A stretch of DNA of 26,202 bases from JAFAHZ01 sp035656415 (GTDB lineage Bacteria; Vulcanimicrobiota; Vulcanimicrobiia; Vulcanimicrobiales; Vulcanimicrobiaceae). This document shows positions 1 through 6,145 of the stretch, piece by piece. The stretch is taken from NCBI GenBank assembly GCA_035656415.1, contig DASRSM010000179.1, positions 1 to 26,202 on the forward strand. The letters are read 5' to 3'. Numbering within the stretch: position 1 is the first letter of the stretch; every line of letters starts with the position of its first letter. The position numbers and the translations under genes were made by a program. The notes under the pieces were generated by a model. That model was not told the origin of the DNA. It did not search any database and was given only the letters and a program-made list of their open reading frames with translations.

Positions 1-107
1 CGTTGTAGTGGGCTTAGCGGAGCGGGAACTTCCGCGCGAACGACGCGCGGAAAACACGCCACTAGAAAGATGGCAATCGCAACGAAGGTCGCGATGCAGC
101 GCAGCAT
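1..107 (-). CDS. N-terminus of a secreted protein or lipoprotein (cut by left edge)
   Basis: Reading leftwards from an ATG at 107-105, an open frame of 35 codons runs off the window edge. It starts MLRCIATFVAIAIFLVAC, a basic start followed by a hydrophobic core, which is a signal peptide. Two processing modes fit: a lipobox-like LVAC with Cys18, or signal peptidase I cleavage after VVRA. The mature part begins with a Pro-rich stretch, and too little is visible to name a function. There is no clear Shine-Dalgarno sequence before the ATG. The gene is divergent from the DUF5069 gene, and the 73 bp between them would hold both promoters. The signal-peptide pattern makes chance unlikely, but a 107 bp fragment cannot prove a gene. 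Confidence 0.5.
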   Translation of the reverse strand, partial: MLRCIATFVAIAIFLVACFPRVVRAEVPAPLSPLQ

Positions 108-118
108 AGCTACGCGTT

Positions 119-137
119 CGGTTCGTATCCCGAACCG
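119..137. repeat. Perfect inverted repeat in a divergent intergenic region
   Basis: CGGTTCG (119-125), a 5-base spacer, and CGAACCG (131-137) form a perfect 7-bp inverted repeat. It sits between the divergent starts at 107 (minus) and 181 (plus). Position and symmetry would suit an operator or an mRNA leader hairpin. Nothing else supports a specific role. Confidence 0.35.
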
Positions 138-180
138 TTCCTGCTAGGCTGCCCAAGGAAGGCGGCGAACGCGCTCTCGC

Positions 181-615
181 ATGAACGTTCGCGATTTACG
201 CGCCGGGCCGCCGCGGCGCTGGAGCGAGCAAGTAGGCGGAGTGTACTGGCTCGCGCGCCTGATCGACAAGGCGCGGGCGTCGAACACCGGCTGTCTGGGC
301 GACTATCTATACGGTCAAAGCCCAATGGATCACGGCCTGCTGCGCCGGCTTGGCCTATCGCATCGCAGTTTTGCAGAACTGGTTGCCGCCGCCGGCGACG
401 ACGACGCCGTGGTGCGCGAGCTCGGCGAACGCGACGCCGGCGCCTTCGACCGAGCCCGCGAGTGGAGCGCGCACCTGCCCAGAGAGCATCGGCTCTTCTT
501 TTGGTTGGTCGATGCCGACGACGGGTACCGCGACTCAGGATGGCTTCGACCCTCCATCAACTATTTGGCAAATCGCATCGCCCGCACGGCGAAACGGCTC
601 TGGCCGCGTAAATGA
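181..615 (+). CDS. DUF5069 domain protein
   Basis: This 144-residue protein covers one whole domain. The N-terminal RDLRAGPPRRWSEQVGGVYW followed by LARLIDKARA and a GDYLYG segment is the pattern I associate with DUF5069, a small soluble family of unknown function. No catalytic motif or membrane segment is visible. The ATG is chosen because the family begins close to the RDLR block and no upstream in-frame start exists. An AAGGAAGG stretch lies about 20 bases upstream, too far for a normal ribosome site. The stop overlaps the start of the permease gene (ATGA), so the two are probably co-transcribed. The family call is from memory of the N-terminal pattern; function is unknown. Confidence 0.75.
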   Translation: MNVRDLRAGPPRRWSEQVGGVYWLARLIDKARASNTGCLGDYLYGQSPMDHGLLRRLGLSHRSFAELVAAAGDDDAVVRELGERDAGAFDRAREWSAHLPREHRLFFWLVDADDGYRDSGWLRPSINYLANRIARTAKRLWPRK

Positions 616-1700
616 ATCCCTGGCGAGGTTTTACCGAAGAGCGCGTAACGTTCGCGCTCAAGATCCTGATGGTCGTCGTGCTAGCCATCTACACCGGCGA
701 GTTCGTGGTCGGCGCGATCGAGCGAATTCGCGGCGTCGTTTACGTGTTGATCGGCGCCGTGTTCTTTGCGTACTTGATCTATCCGATCGTCCAGTGGCTA
801 CGGCGGCGCATGCCGCTCGTTCTCGCGATCGTCCTCGTCTATATCGCTATCCTCGGGTGCATTTTCATTGCCGGCTGGTTCATCGTACCGCGCATCGCCG
901 AAGAAGCGCAGATGCTCGCGCAACGCTATCCGGAGATCGTCGCGCGCTCGCAAGATCTCATCAACAATCCAAACGATCCGATCACGTCGCACTTGCCGGG
1001 CTTCGTCCGTGAAGAGCTCGCGCGCGTTCCGTCGCAGCTCGTCGCATGGTTCAAGGAGCACGGCGTAGCGACGTTGAGTCGCGTCCTGACCGTACTCGCC
1101 GGCGTCGCCGTCGTCGTCGCAACGTTCATCGTCATACCGCTCATCACGGCGTACCTGTTGCTCGATCTCGACAATCTGAAGCTCGCGGTGTCGTCGGTGG
1201 TGCCGGAAGATAGATGGCGCGCCACGACGCGGTTGCTCGCAGAGTTCGACGCCGTTATCGGCGGCTTTATTCGCGGACAGCTTTTAGTAGCACTTACGGT
1301 GGGCGTGCTCGTCACGCTGGCGATGTGGCTATTGCACGTTCCGTATCCGTTCTTGCTGGGTCTAATCGCTGCAATCGGCGACCTCGTGCCGTATGTCGGC
1401 GCGGTCGTTGCGTATCTTCCCGCGGCGCTCTCGGCGCTCATCAATAACGGGGCGCTCAACTCCGTCTTCGTAACCGTTGCCTTCATCGCGATTTACGAAG
1501 CCGAGGGACATCTCATCGCTCCGAACATCGTCAGTAAAACCGTGAAGCTCAGTCCCTTCGTCGTGCTGATCGCCGTGCTGATCGGCGCCGAGCTGGCCGG
1601 CATTATCGGAGCGCTCGTGGCAATTCCCGTTACCGGCGTTCTGCGCGTCATCGCCCTGCGGGTGTTTCGTCCGCGCGAAGCGAACGAGCCGCAACCGTGA
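612..1700 (+). CDS. AI-2E family transporter (UPF0118/PF01594)
   Basis: This is a 362-residue polytopic inner-membrane protein of typical family length. It has hydrophobic segments near residues 15-60, 68-93, 158-183, a large block at 224-300 and a C-terminal block at 315-350. A soluble stretch at about 95-150 is the family's extracytoplasmic region. Family landmarks seen are GGFIRGQ (217-223), IGDLVPYVG (255-263) and IVSKTVKLSP (306-315). Members have been linked to autoinducer-2 export or Na+/H+ antiport, and sequence alone does not give the substrate. The ATG overlaps the DUF5069 stop, and the stop TGA overlaps the GTG of arginase, so translation is probably coupled through all three genes. 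Confidence 0.88.
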   Translation: MNPWRGFTEERVTFALKILMVVVLAIYTGEFVVGAIERIRGVVYVLIGAVFFAYLIYPIVQWLRRRMPLVLAIVLVYIAILGCIFIAGWFIVPRIAEEAQMLAQRYPEIVARSQDLINNPNDPITSHLPGFVREELARVPSQLVAWFKEHGVATLSRVLTVLAGVAVVVATFIVIPLITAYLLLDLDNLKLAVSSVVPEDRWRATTRLLAEFDAVIGGFIRGQLLVALTVGVLVTLAMWLLHVPYPFLLGLIAAIGDLVPYVGAVVAYLPAALSALINNGALNSVFVTVAFIAIYEAEGHLIAPNIVSKTVKLSPFVVLIAVLIGAELAGIIGALVAIPVTGVLRVIALRVFRPREANEPQP

Positions 1701-2584
1701 ACGAAACAGCAGCTGCCGTACGCAGAGTCGACGTCGTCGGCGTACCCATGGATTTGGGCGCGAGCCGGCGCGGCGTCGACATGGGACCGTCGGCCGTGCG
1801 CTACGCGCGGCTGCACGACAAGCTTGCGGCGCTCGGCGTCGGATCGATCGTCGATCACGGCAACCTTCAGGTGCCGATTCGCGAGTCGGCCGCGCTCGAC
1901 GACGCGTCGGCAAAGTATTTCAACGTCATTCAAGACGTGTGCGACCGTCTCGCCGGTGTCGTGGAAACGGCCGTGCGCGAGGGTGGGATGCCGATCGTCC
2001 TCGGCGGCGATCATTCGATCGCGATGGGTACGCTGGCCGGCCTGACCAAAGCGCGCGGCGCGGCTCCGGGGCTCGTCTGGATCGACGCCCACGCCGACAT
2101 CAACAGTCCGGAAAGTTCGTCGTCGGGTAACGTTCACGGCATGCCGTTATGGTTTGCGCTCAAGAACGGCTACGCAATGGCGGGGCAGACCGTGCAGATC
2201 GGACTGCGCGACGTCGACCGGGGCGAGAAAAGAATGTTGCGCGAAATGGGCGTGCGCGCGTTTACCATGAGCGACGTCGACAAGCTCGGCATGAATCGCG
2301 TGATGGAAGAAGCGCTTTCGATCTCGGGTTCCAACGGGCGTTCCATTCACGTCTCCTTCGATATGGACGGCATCGATCCGAGCGAAGCGCCCGGAACGGG
2401 CACGCCCGTCAAAGGCGGACTGAGCTATCGCGAAGCACACCTCGTTATGGAGATGCTCTACGACAGCGGTCAACTCGGCTCGATCGAAATGGTCGAGATC
2501 AATCCCATTCTCGATCATCGCAATCAAACCGCGGCGCTCGCAGTGGGCTTGATCTGCTCGGGACTCGGAAAGTCGATCCTTTAA
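1697..2584 (+). CDS. rocF: Arginase
   Basis: Hydrolyses L-arginine to ornithine and urea in the cytoplasm with a binuclear Mn centre. The 295 residues match bacterial arginases of about 300. The metal ligands are all visible: H106 in GGDHS (103-107), D130, H132 and D134 in DAHADIN, and D222 and D224 in FDMDGIDP. The SSGNVHGMP segment (142-150) is the arginase form of the substrate loop and favours arginase over agmatinase or formimidoylglutamase. The start is GTG at 1697, overlapping the permease stop (GTGA). No ornithine aminotransferase, transporter or urease gene is in view, so the fate of ornithine and urea is unknown. The family call is firm; agmatinase-type activity is the main alternative. 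Confidence 0.92.
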   Translation: MNETAAAVRRVDVVGVPMDLGASRRGVDMGPSAVRYARLHDKLAALGVGSIVDHGNLQVPIRESAALDDASAKYFNVIQDVCDRLAGVVETAVREGGMPIVLGGDHSIAMGTLAGLTKARGAAPGLVWIDAHADINSPESSSSGNVHGMPLWFALKNGYAMAGQTVQIGLRDVDRGEKRMLREMGVRAFTMSDVDKLGMNRVMEEALSISGSNGRSIHVSFDMDGIDPSEAPGTGTPVKGGLSYREAHLVMEMLYDSGQLGSIEMVEINPILDHRNQTAALAVGLICSGLGKSIL

Positions 2585-3165
2585 GCCCTTTAACGCTCGC
2601 CTTCGTTCGGGCTGAAAAACTTACGCGGCCGGGAGCGGCGCTGGCGCTTGCGGCGCTGTTCGATTCGGCCGATCCGGATATCGCCGCGTTGAGCGAAGTC
2701 GACGCCGGCGACGCGCTTGCAACGGCGACGCGCTTCGATCGCGAGTGGGCGTATCGCGGTGGACAAGCGTTGCTGTGGAAGCGCCGATTGATCGCGCACG
2801 CGGTGCACGATCGATACCTGCCGACGTCGGCGCTGCTGCCGTTCGATCGCCGCGGTTTGCTGCGCATCGACGCCGGCGACGACGCCCGTCTGCACGTGTT
2901 CGCGACGCAGTTTGCCGGCGATCGCACGGCGGTGCGCGATCTTCGTTTCGCGCGTACGGCGGTTCGCAACGCGAAGGGCAACGTTTTGCTGTTTATCGCC
3001 GATCCGGGTTCGTCACGTGCCGGATTCGGCGACCTCGGTTTGAGGAGCGTCGCACCCTCGCCGGATCTGGCTATTTGGGGGCGCGGCTTTCACGTCGAGC
3101 TCGACCGGTATAGCGACAACGAGCCCGGTTTAGGTTCGCTCGCCGTCGCGCGGGCTACAGCTTGA
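2554..3165 (+). CDS. Degenerate endonuclease/exonuclease/phosphatase-like protein, start codon unclear
   Basis: A GC3-rich open frame of roughly 190 codons follows arginase in the -1 frame. It reads like the EEP fold. A first strand (TLAFVRAEKL) leads to DPDIAALSEVD, where the Glu matches the Mg-binding Glu of the usual QEV motif. Later segments VLLFIADPGS and GSLAVARAT lie where GDFN and SDHxP are expected, but the catalytic Asp, Asn and His are missing. There is no ATG, GTG or TTG at the natural N-terminus. The coordinate uses an in-frame CTG at 2554 inside arginase; the next standard start is TTG at 2689, which removes the first strand. The 3' end overlaps the TonB-like gene by 11 bp. It is either an inactive EEP relative or a decaying gene. 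Confidence 0.5.
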   Translation: MLGTRKVDPLSPLTLAFVRAEKLTRPGAALALAALFDSADPDIAALSEVDAGDALATATRFDREWAYRGGQALLWKRRLIAHAVHDRYLPTSALLPFDRRGLLRIDAGDDARLHVFATQFAGDRTAVRDLRFARTAVRNAKGNVLLFIADPGSSRAGFGDLGLRSVAPSPDLAIWGRGFHVELDRYSDNEPGLGSLAVARATA

Positions 3166-3856
3166 TCGTGGCGTGACCTTCGCAGGAAACGCCGCCGCCG
3201 CAGACCGCGGGGTCCCACGCCGCATCGGCGAGCACCGATTCAATTTGCTTTTCGGTCTTCGGATCGACCGGCGGTTCGAACGAAACGGTCTCGGTCTTTC
3301 CGTTTTCATTAACGGTAACGACGAGCGTCACGTGAATGCCCAGCGCTCCAAGCTGCTTGAGAACGTTGGGGTCGAGCACCGGATCGGGCTGCTCCGCACC
3401 GAACGGCAGATATCCGCCGGCGTCGTGGCCGCCGACGCTTGCGACGGCCCGCGTGGCCGGGGTGGCCGACGCTTGCGGTTCCGTCTCGGCAACGCGCGCC
3501 GCGGTGCCGTTTCCAACTTGACTCTGCCCGACCGTAGGAGCAGCCGAGACCTCGCGCGCGATCAGCGGCGGCGGCGAGGCCTTTTTGTGGGACTGGACGT
3601 GAGCCAGTTCGAGTTGGGTCGCGACGCTGCGCGCGACGACTTTGGCTTGGTGCGGCGCCTGGGCACGCGGCTCCGGCACGGCTTTGGGCTTGGGCAGGAT
3701 CACGATGCGCGTGACGTGGGCGAAGCTGATGGTTTCGACCGGCGGTGCGCTCGAGGGCATCCAGGCCAAAGCCGGAATAAGCAGCGCCGCGCAAACGTGC
3801 AGAGCCAGCGAAGCGACCGAGCTGCCCATGATGCGGGATTCCGTGATTGCCGCCAT
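3155..3856 (-). CDS. TonB-like energy transducer
   Basis: This 233-residue protein has the TonB layout. A short cytoplasmic start leads to one membrane anchor (about residues 11-33), then a low-complexity Pro/Ala/Lys-rich periplasmic spacer. A C-terminal domain of about 70 residues contains VTLVVTVNENGKTETVSF and ends in a beta-strand-like ATIKL. TonB couples the ExbB/ExbD proton motor to outer-membrane receptors, but no exbB, exbD or receptor gene is in the window. An unusual Cys pair, C219 and C225 (CGGGVSC), could form a disulfide. I chose ATG 3856 because AGGGTAGG lies just upstream; a TTG at 3889 is the longer alternative. The gene is divergent from glutaredoxin, with 65 bp between the starts. 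The family call is reasonable, the partner unknown. Confidence 0.68.
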   Translation of the reverse strand: MAAITESRIMGSSVASLALHVCAALLIPALAWMPSSAPPVETISFAHVTRIVILPKPKAVPEPRAQAPHQAKVVARSVATQLELAHVQSHKKASPPPLIAREVSAAPTVGQSQVGNGTAARVAETEPQASATPATRAVASVGGHDAGGYLPFGAEQPDPVLDPNVLKQLGALGIHVTLVVTVNENGKTETVSFEPPVDPKTEKQIESVLADAAWDPAVCGGGVSCEGHATIKL

Positions 3857-3921
3857 GCCGGTCCTACCCTTCGACCTTCGAACGCGCAACCGCCTTGCTC
3901 CGTGACCGAATCTGGAGGGAT

Positions 3922-4176
3922 ATGAGGGATACCGAGATCGTCCTGTACCAGACCGACTGGTGCCCGTATTGCAGTCGCGTGCGCGATACGCTCGACGACC
4001 TGCAGCTCAGTTACCAGATCGTCAACGTGCCGGACGAGCACGCGCAGCGAACGCAGTTGCGCGATCTCTTCGGGCTAACCGGCGTACCGTCGATTACCGA
4101 CGGGGACGTGAAGATCGCCGACGACGATGATGCAATTATCGAGTACGCCGAAAAGAAATACGGCAAAAGTGCGTGA
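3922..4176 (+). CDS. Glutaredoxin family protein
   Basis: This small cytoplasmic thiol-disulfide oxidoreductase has 84 residues. After the first beta strand (EIVLYQ) comes the active site CPYC (C14, C17), the classical dithiol glutaredoxin motif. GVPSITDG supplies the cis-proline loop. The acidic C-terminal helix is preceded by ADDDDAI where glutaredoxins usually have a Gly-Gly glutathione-binding turn followed by an acidic pair. ATG 3922 is chosen over earlier in-frame starts because TGGAGGGA lies directly upstream and the domain starts at once. The stop overlaps the GTG of the acetyltransferase gene. NrdH- or mycoredoxin-like use with another thiol is possible if glutathione is absent. Confidence 0.85.
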   Translation: MRDTEIVLYQTDWCPYCSRVRDTLDDLQLSYQIVNVPDEHAQRTQLRDLFGLTGVPSITDGDVKIADDDDAIIEYAEKKYGKSA

Positions 4177-4742
4177 TTAGGGTTGCGACGGCGCACGATG
4201 CCGTCGCCGTCGCCGAGATCTACGCGCCGATCGTCGCGACGACGCCGGTCAGCTTCGAAGAGGACGTTCCGAGTGCCGACGAAATGCGCGGCCGGATTCT
4301 GAAAACGCTGGAGACGTACCCGTGGCTGGTCTGGGATACCGGCACGATCGGCGGATACGCCTACGCGACGACGCATCGGGCGCGCCCCGCGTATCGCTGG
4401 TCGGTCGAAGTCTCGGCGTACGTTCGGGAAGACGCACGCGGGGGCGGCATCGCAACCTCGCTCTATTCGGCACTCTTCCGCATCCTTCGCGCGCAGGGAT
4501 TCCATCGCGCCTTTGCGGGAATCGCGCTGCCGAACGACGCGAGCGCCGCGCTGCACAGCGCCTGCGGCTTCGAGCCGATCGGCATCTTTCGCGATATCGG
4601 CTATAAGCTGGGTTCGTGGCACGACACCCAGTGGTGGCAACGCGATCTCGGCAACGACGGCGAAGCGCCGCGCGAACCGACGCCGTTAGCTCGGCTCGAT
4701 GGCGCCCTCGTCGAGGAACTTATCGGCCTCGACGCCCCATGA
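4173..4742 (+). CDS. GNAT N-acetyltransferase, phosphinothricin acetyltransferase-like
   Basis: This enzyme transfers an acetyl group from acetyl-CoA to an amine, as in the Pat/Bar/YncA branch of GNAT enzymes, whose members acetylate phosphinothricin, methionine sulfoximine or related amino acids. Seen here are AEIYAPIV and TPVSFEE near the N-terminus, the acetyl-CoA loop RGGGIA (89-94), LPNDASAALHSACGF (119-133), and the family-typical GYKLGSWHDTQWWQR end (143-157). About 30 extra residues follow. The start is GTG 4173 in a GTGA overlap with glutaredoxin. The last 57 bp overlap the convergent MT-A70 gene and encode the extra tail. The physiological substrate is not predictable. Confidence 0.85.
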   Translation: MIRVATAHDAVAVAEIYAPIVATTPVSFEEDVPSADEMRGRILKTLETYPWLVWDTGTIGGYAYATTHRARPAYRWSVEVSAYVREDARGGGIATSLYSALFRILRAQGFHRAFAGIALPNDASAALHSACGFEPIGIFRDIGYKLGSWHDTQWWQRDLGNDGEAPREPTPLARLDGALVEELIGLDAP

Positions 4743-5357
4743 GTCCCAGCCGTGCGCGCGCTCGCGCGCGAACAACTCGATGCGCGGGCGGTTGCCGCAC
4801 AGCGTTTCGATGCGCTCGCGAAAGACAGGCGGTTTTCGGCTGTGTTCCGCGCGCCGCGCGAGCACGACTTGGCCCTGCGCGAGATCTTGGAGCGGAAACG
4901 GCCGTCCCGACGGCGTCGTCGTTGCGGCCAATACGAGTTCGGTTGTAGGTTTGGTAAACGTTGGCGGGACGCCCTGACCCGAAATGATCGCGCCCTTCGC
5001 GTTGGTTTTGATCCACACGTACGCCACGCCGCGATAGTGCAATCCCCAGCGTTCGATCAGCTCGATCGCGAAGTTCAATCGCGGACAGGTCGCCCACAAA
5101 AACAAAGCGGCGCGTTTGCTCATGATGTCGCGCACCGGGAGCGTAGCGAGCTCTTGTTGTGACATCAGCGGATAGTGCTTGGCCGCCGCCGCGTCTTTGA
5201 GTTGGCTACCGTAGTAATACCATGGCGGATCGGCGTAGACGATATCGTACGGTCCGGCCGGCAGCGGCGGAAGTGTGGAGTGCACGGCAGCAATGGAGCG
5301 TTTCGCGAGACGCCGCCGATGCTCCAAGTTCTTTGGGGATAATTCCCGCGCAATCAT
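4686..5357 (-). CDS. MT-A70 family DNA/RNA adenine-N6 methyltransferase
   Basis: This 223-residue S-adenosylmethionine-dependent methyltransferase is predicted to methylate the N6 amino group of adenine. The catalytic DPPW (43-46) sits in YDIVYADPPWYYYG. It is followed by the family's FLWATCPRLNFAIELIERWG block, then VWIKTN and the TKPTTELVLAAT segment. It is the last gene of the tetrapyrrole operon, 17 bp after the DUF92 stop, and has no restriction endonuclease beside it. ATG 5357 is the natural start, although no Shine-Dalgarno sequence precedes it. The 3' end overlaps the convergent acetyltransferase gene by 57 bp. MT-A70 proteins are common on phages and as solitary regulators; whether DNA or RNA is the target cannot be told. 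Confidence 0.85.
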   Translation of the reverse strand: MIARELSPKNLEHRRRLAKRSIAAVHSTLPPLPAGPYDIVYADPPWYYYGSQLKDAAAAKHYPLMSQQELATLPVRDIMSKRAALFLWATCPRLNFAIELIERWGLHYRGVAYVWIKTNAKGAIISGQGVPPTFTKPTTELVLAATTTPSGRPFPLQDLAQGQVVLARRAEHSRKPPVFRERIETLCGNRPRIELFARERAHGWDSWGVEADKFLDEGAIEPS

Positions 5358-5374
5358 TAAGGGGGAAGTACGTT

Positions 5375-6145
5375 TCAGCGCGCGAGCACTCCCGCAACGA
5401 CGGCGCCTGCCAGCGTGGCCGCGAGGTTGACGGCGTCGTTCTCGAGCCATCCTAGCCCGCGCCGTACCGAGGTTGGCGTTCCGCAGCGATGCGGATTCGT
5501 TTCGCACGTCACCGCGCACGACGGACACCAGCGTAACGCCTGAAGGCTCGCGCCCAAAACCGAGTCCAGCAGCGCGCCGGCGACGCCGCCCACCACGACG
5601 GGCACGAATGCGGCGACGTGTGTTGCAGCAGCGACCGCGCCAACGAAGGCCGCTCCCGCAACGGTTGCAGCAGTGCCGCCCGCCGTTATGCCGCCGGACA
5701 TTCCGGTCGCAATCGGACGCAGCGTGAGAATCGAACGCGGCGCGGAGCGCACGAGCGTGCCGATTTCCGTACCCCACGTGTCGGCCGCGGCCGCCGCGAA
5801 CGCGCCGGCAAACGCCGCCGCAAACAACGATGCGTAGGTATCGCCGTAGGGCAGCGCGCACGCCGCCGCGACGCCGCCGTTGGCCAGCACTTGCCACGCG
5901 TCGCGTGCGCCTTGTTTGCCGACGTCGAGCATCGCGCGCTTTCGCGTCTTGCCGACGCGCGAAAGCATCGCGGAAGGAATAAAAAACGCGAACAACACGG
6001 CCGCGCCCGGCCAGCCTTTCCATCCAAAGACGATCGTACCAACGGCAAAGGCTGCGACGGCGCCGCTCGGCGAGAGCGAGCGGGCGCGCCACGCGAGCGC
6101 GGCGACCACTGCGGCCAAGATCGCGCCGTAGACGAACGCGCTCAC
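5375..6145 (-). CDS. DUF92 family membrane protein (phytol/phytyl-phosphate kinase-like)
   Basis: This is a 256-residue, very Ala/Gly-rich integral membrane protein with about six hydrophobic segments. DUF92 landmarks are SPSGAVAAFAVGTIVFGWKG, AAAADTWGTEIG, and a C-terminal Cys-containing segment (CPSCAVTC...HRCGTPT) followed by LGWLENDAVN. The family includes plant VTE6 and cyanobacterial relatives that phosphorylate phytyl phosphate or related prenyl phosphates. The bacterial substrate is generally unknown. GTG 6145 overlaps the TGA of the CobA-HemD gene, so it is translationally coupled to tetrapyrrole synthesis. A role in isoprenoid-alcohol recycling is an inference from family and neighbours only. 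Confidence 0.82.
   Translation of the reverse strand: MSAFVYGAILAAVVAALAWRARSLSPSGAVAAFAVGTIVFGWKGWPGAAVLFAFFIPSAMLSRVGKTRKRAMLDVGKQGARDAWQVLANGGVAAACALPYGDTYASLFAAAFAGAFAAAAADTWGTEIGTLVRSAPRSILTLRPIATGMSGGITAGGTAATVAGAAFVGAVAAATHVAAFVPVVVGGVAGALLDSVLGASLQALRWCPSCAVTCETNPHRCGTPTSVRRGLGWLENDAVNLAATLAGAVVAGVLAR

Noticed and set aside
115..140. Possible tRNA T-arm (GGTTCGTATCC)
   Set aside because: The stem closes an 8-base loop, not the 7-base T-loop, and no acceptor, D or anticodon arm can be drawn on either strand.
2571..2595. Programmed frameshift making an arginase-EEP fusion
   Set aside because: CTTTAA resembles the RF2 site, but a +1 shift meets a stop codon soon after, and no X-XXY-YYZ slippery heptamer exists for the -1 shift that would be needed.
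2149..3165. ATG 2149 as start of the EEP-like gene
   Set aside because: This would run 400 bases through arginase in a frame with Arg/Ser-rich shadow composition and no EEP homology.
4686..6092. 468-codon minus-strand frame as one protein
   Set aside because: The first half is the Arg-rich shadow of the DUF92 gene. Recognisable MT-A70 sequence starts at the ATG at 5357.
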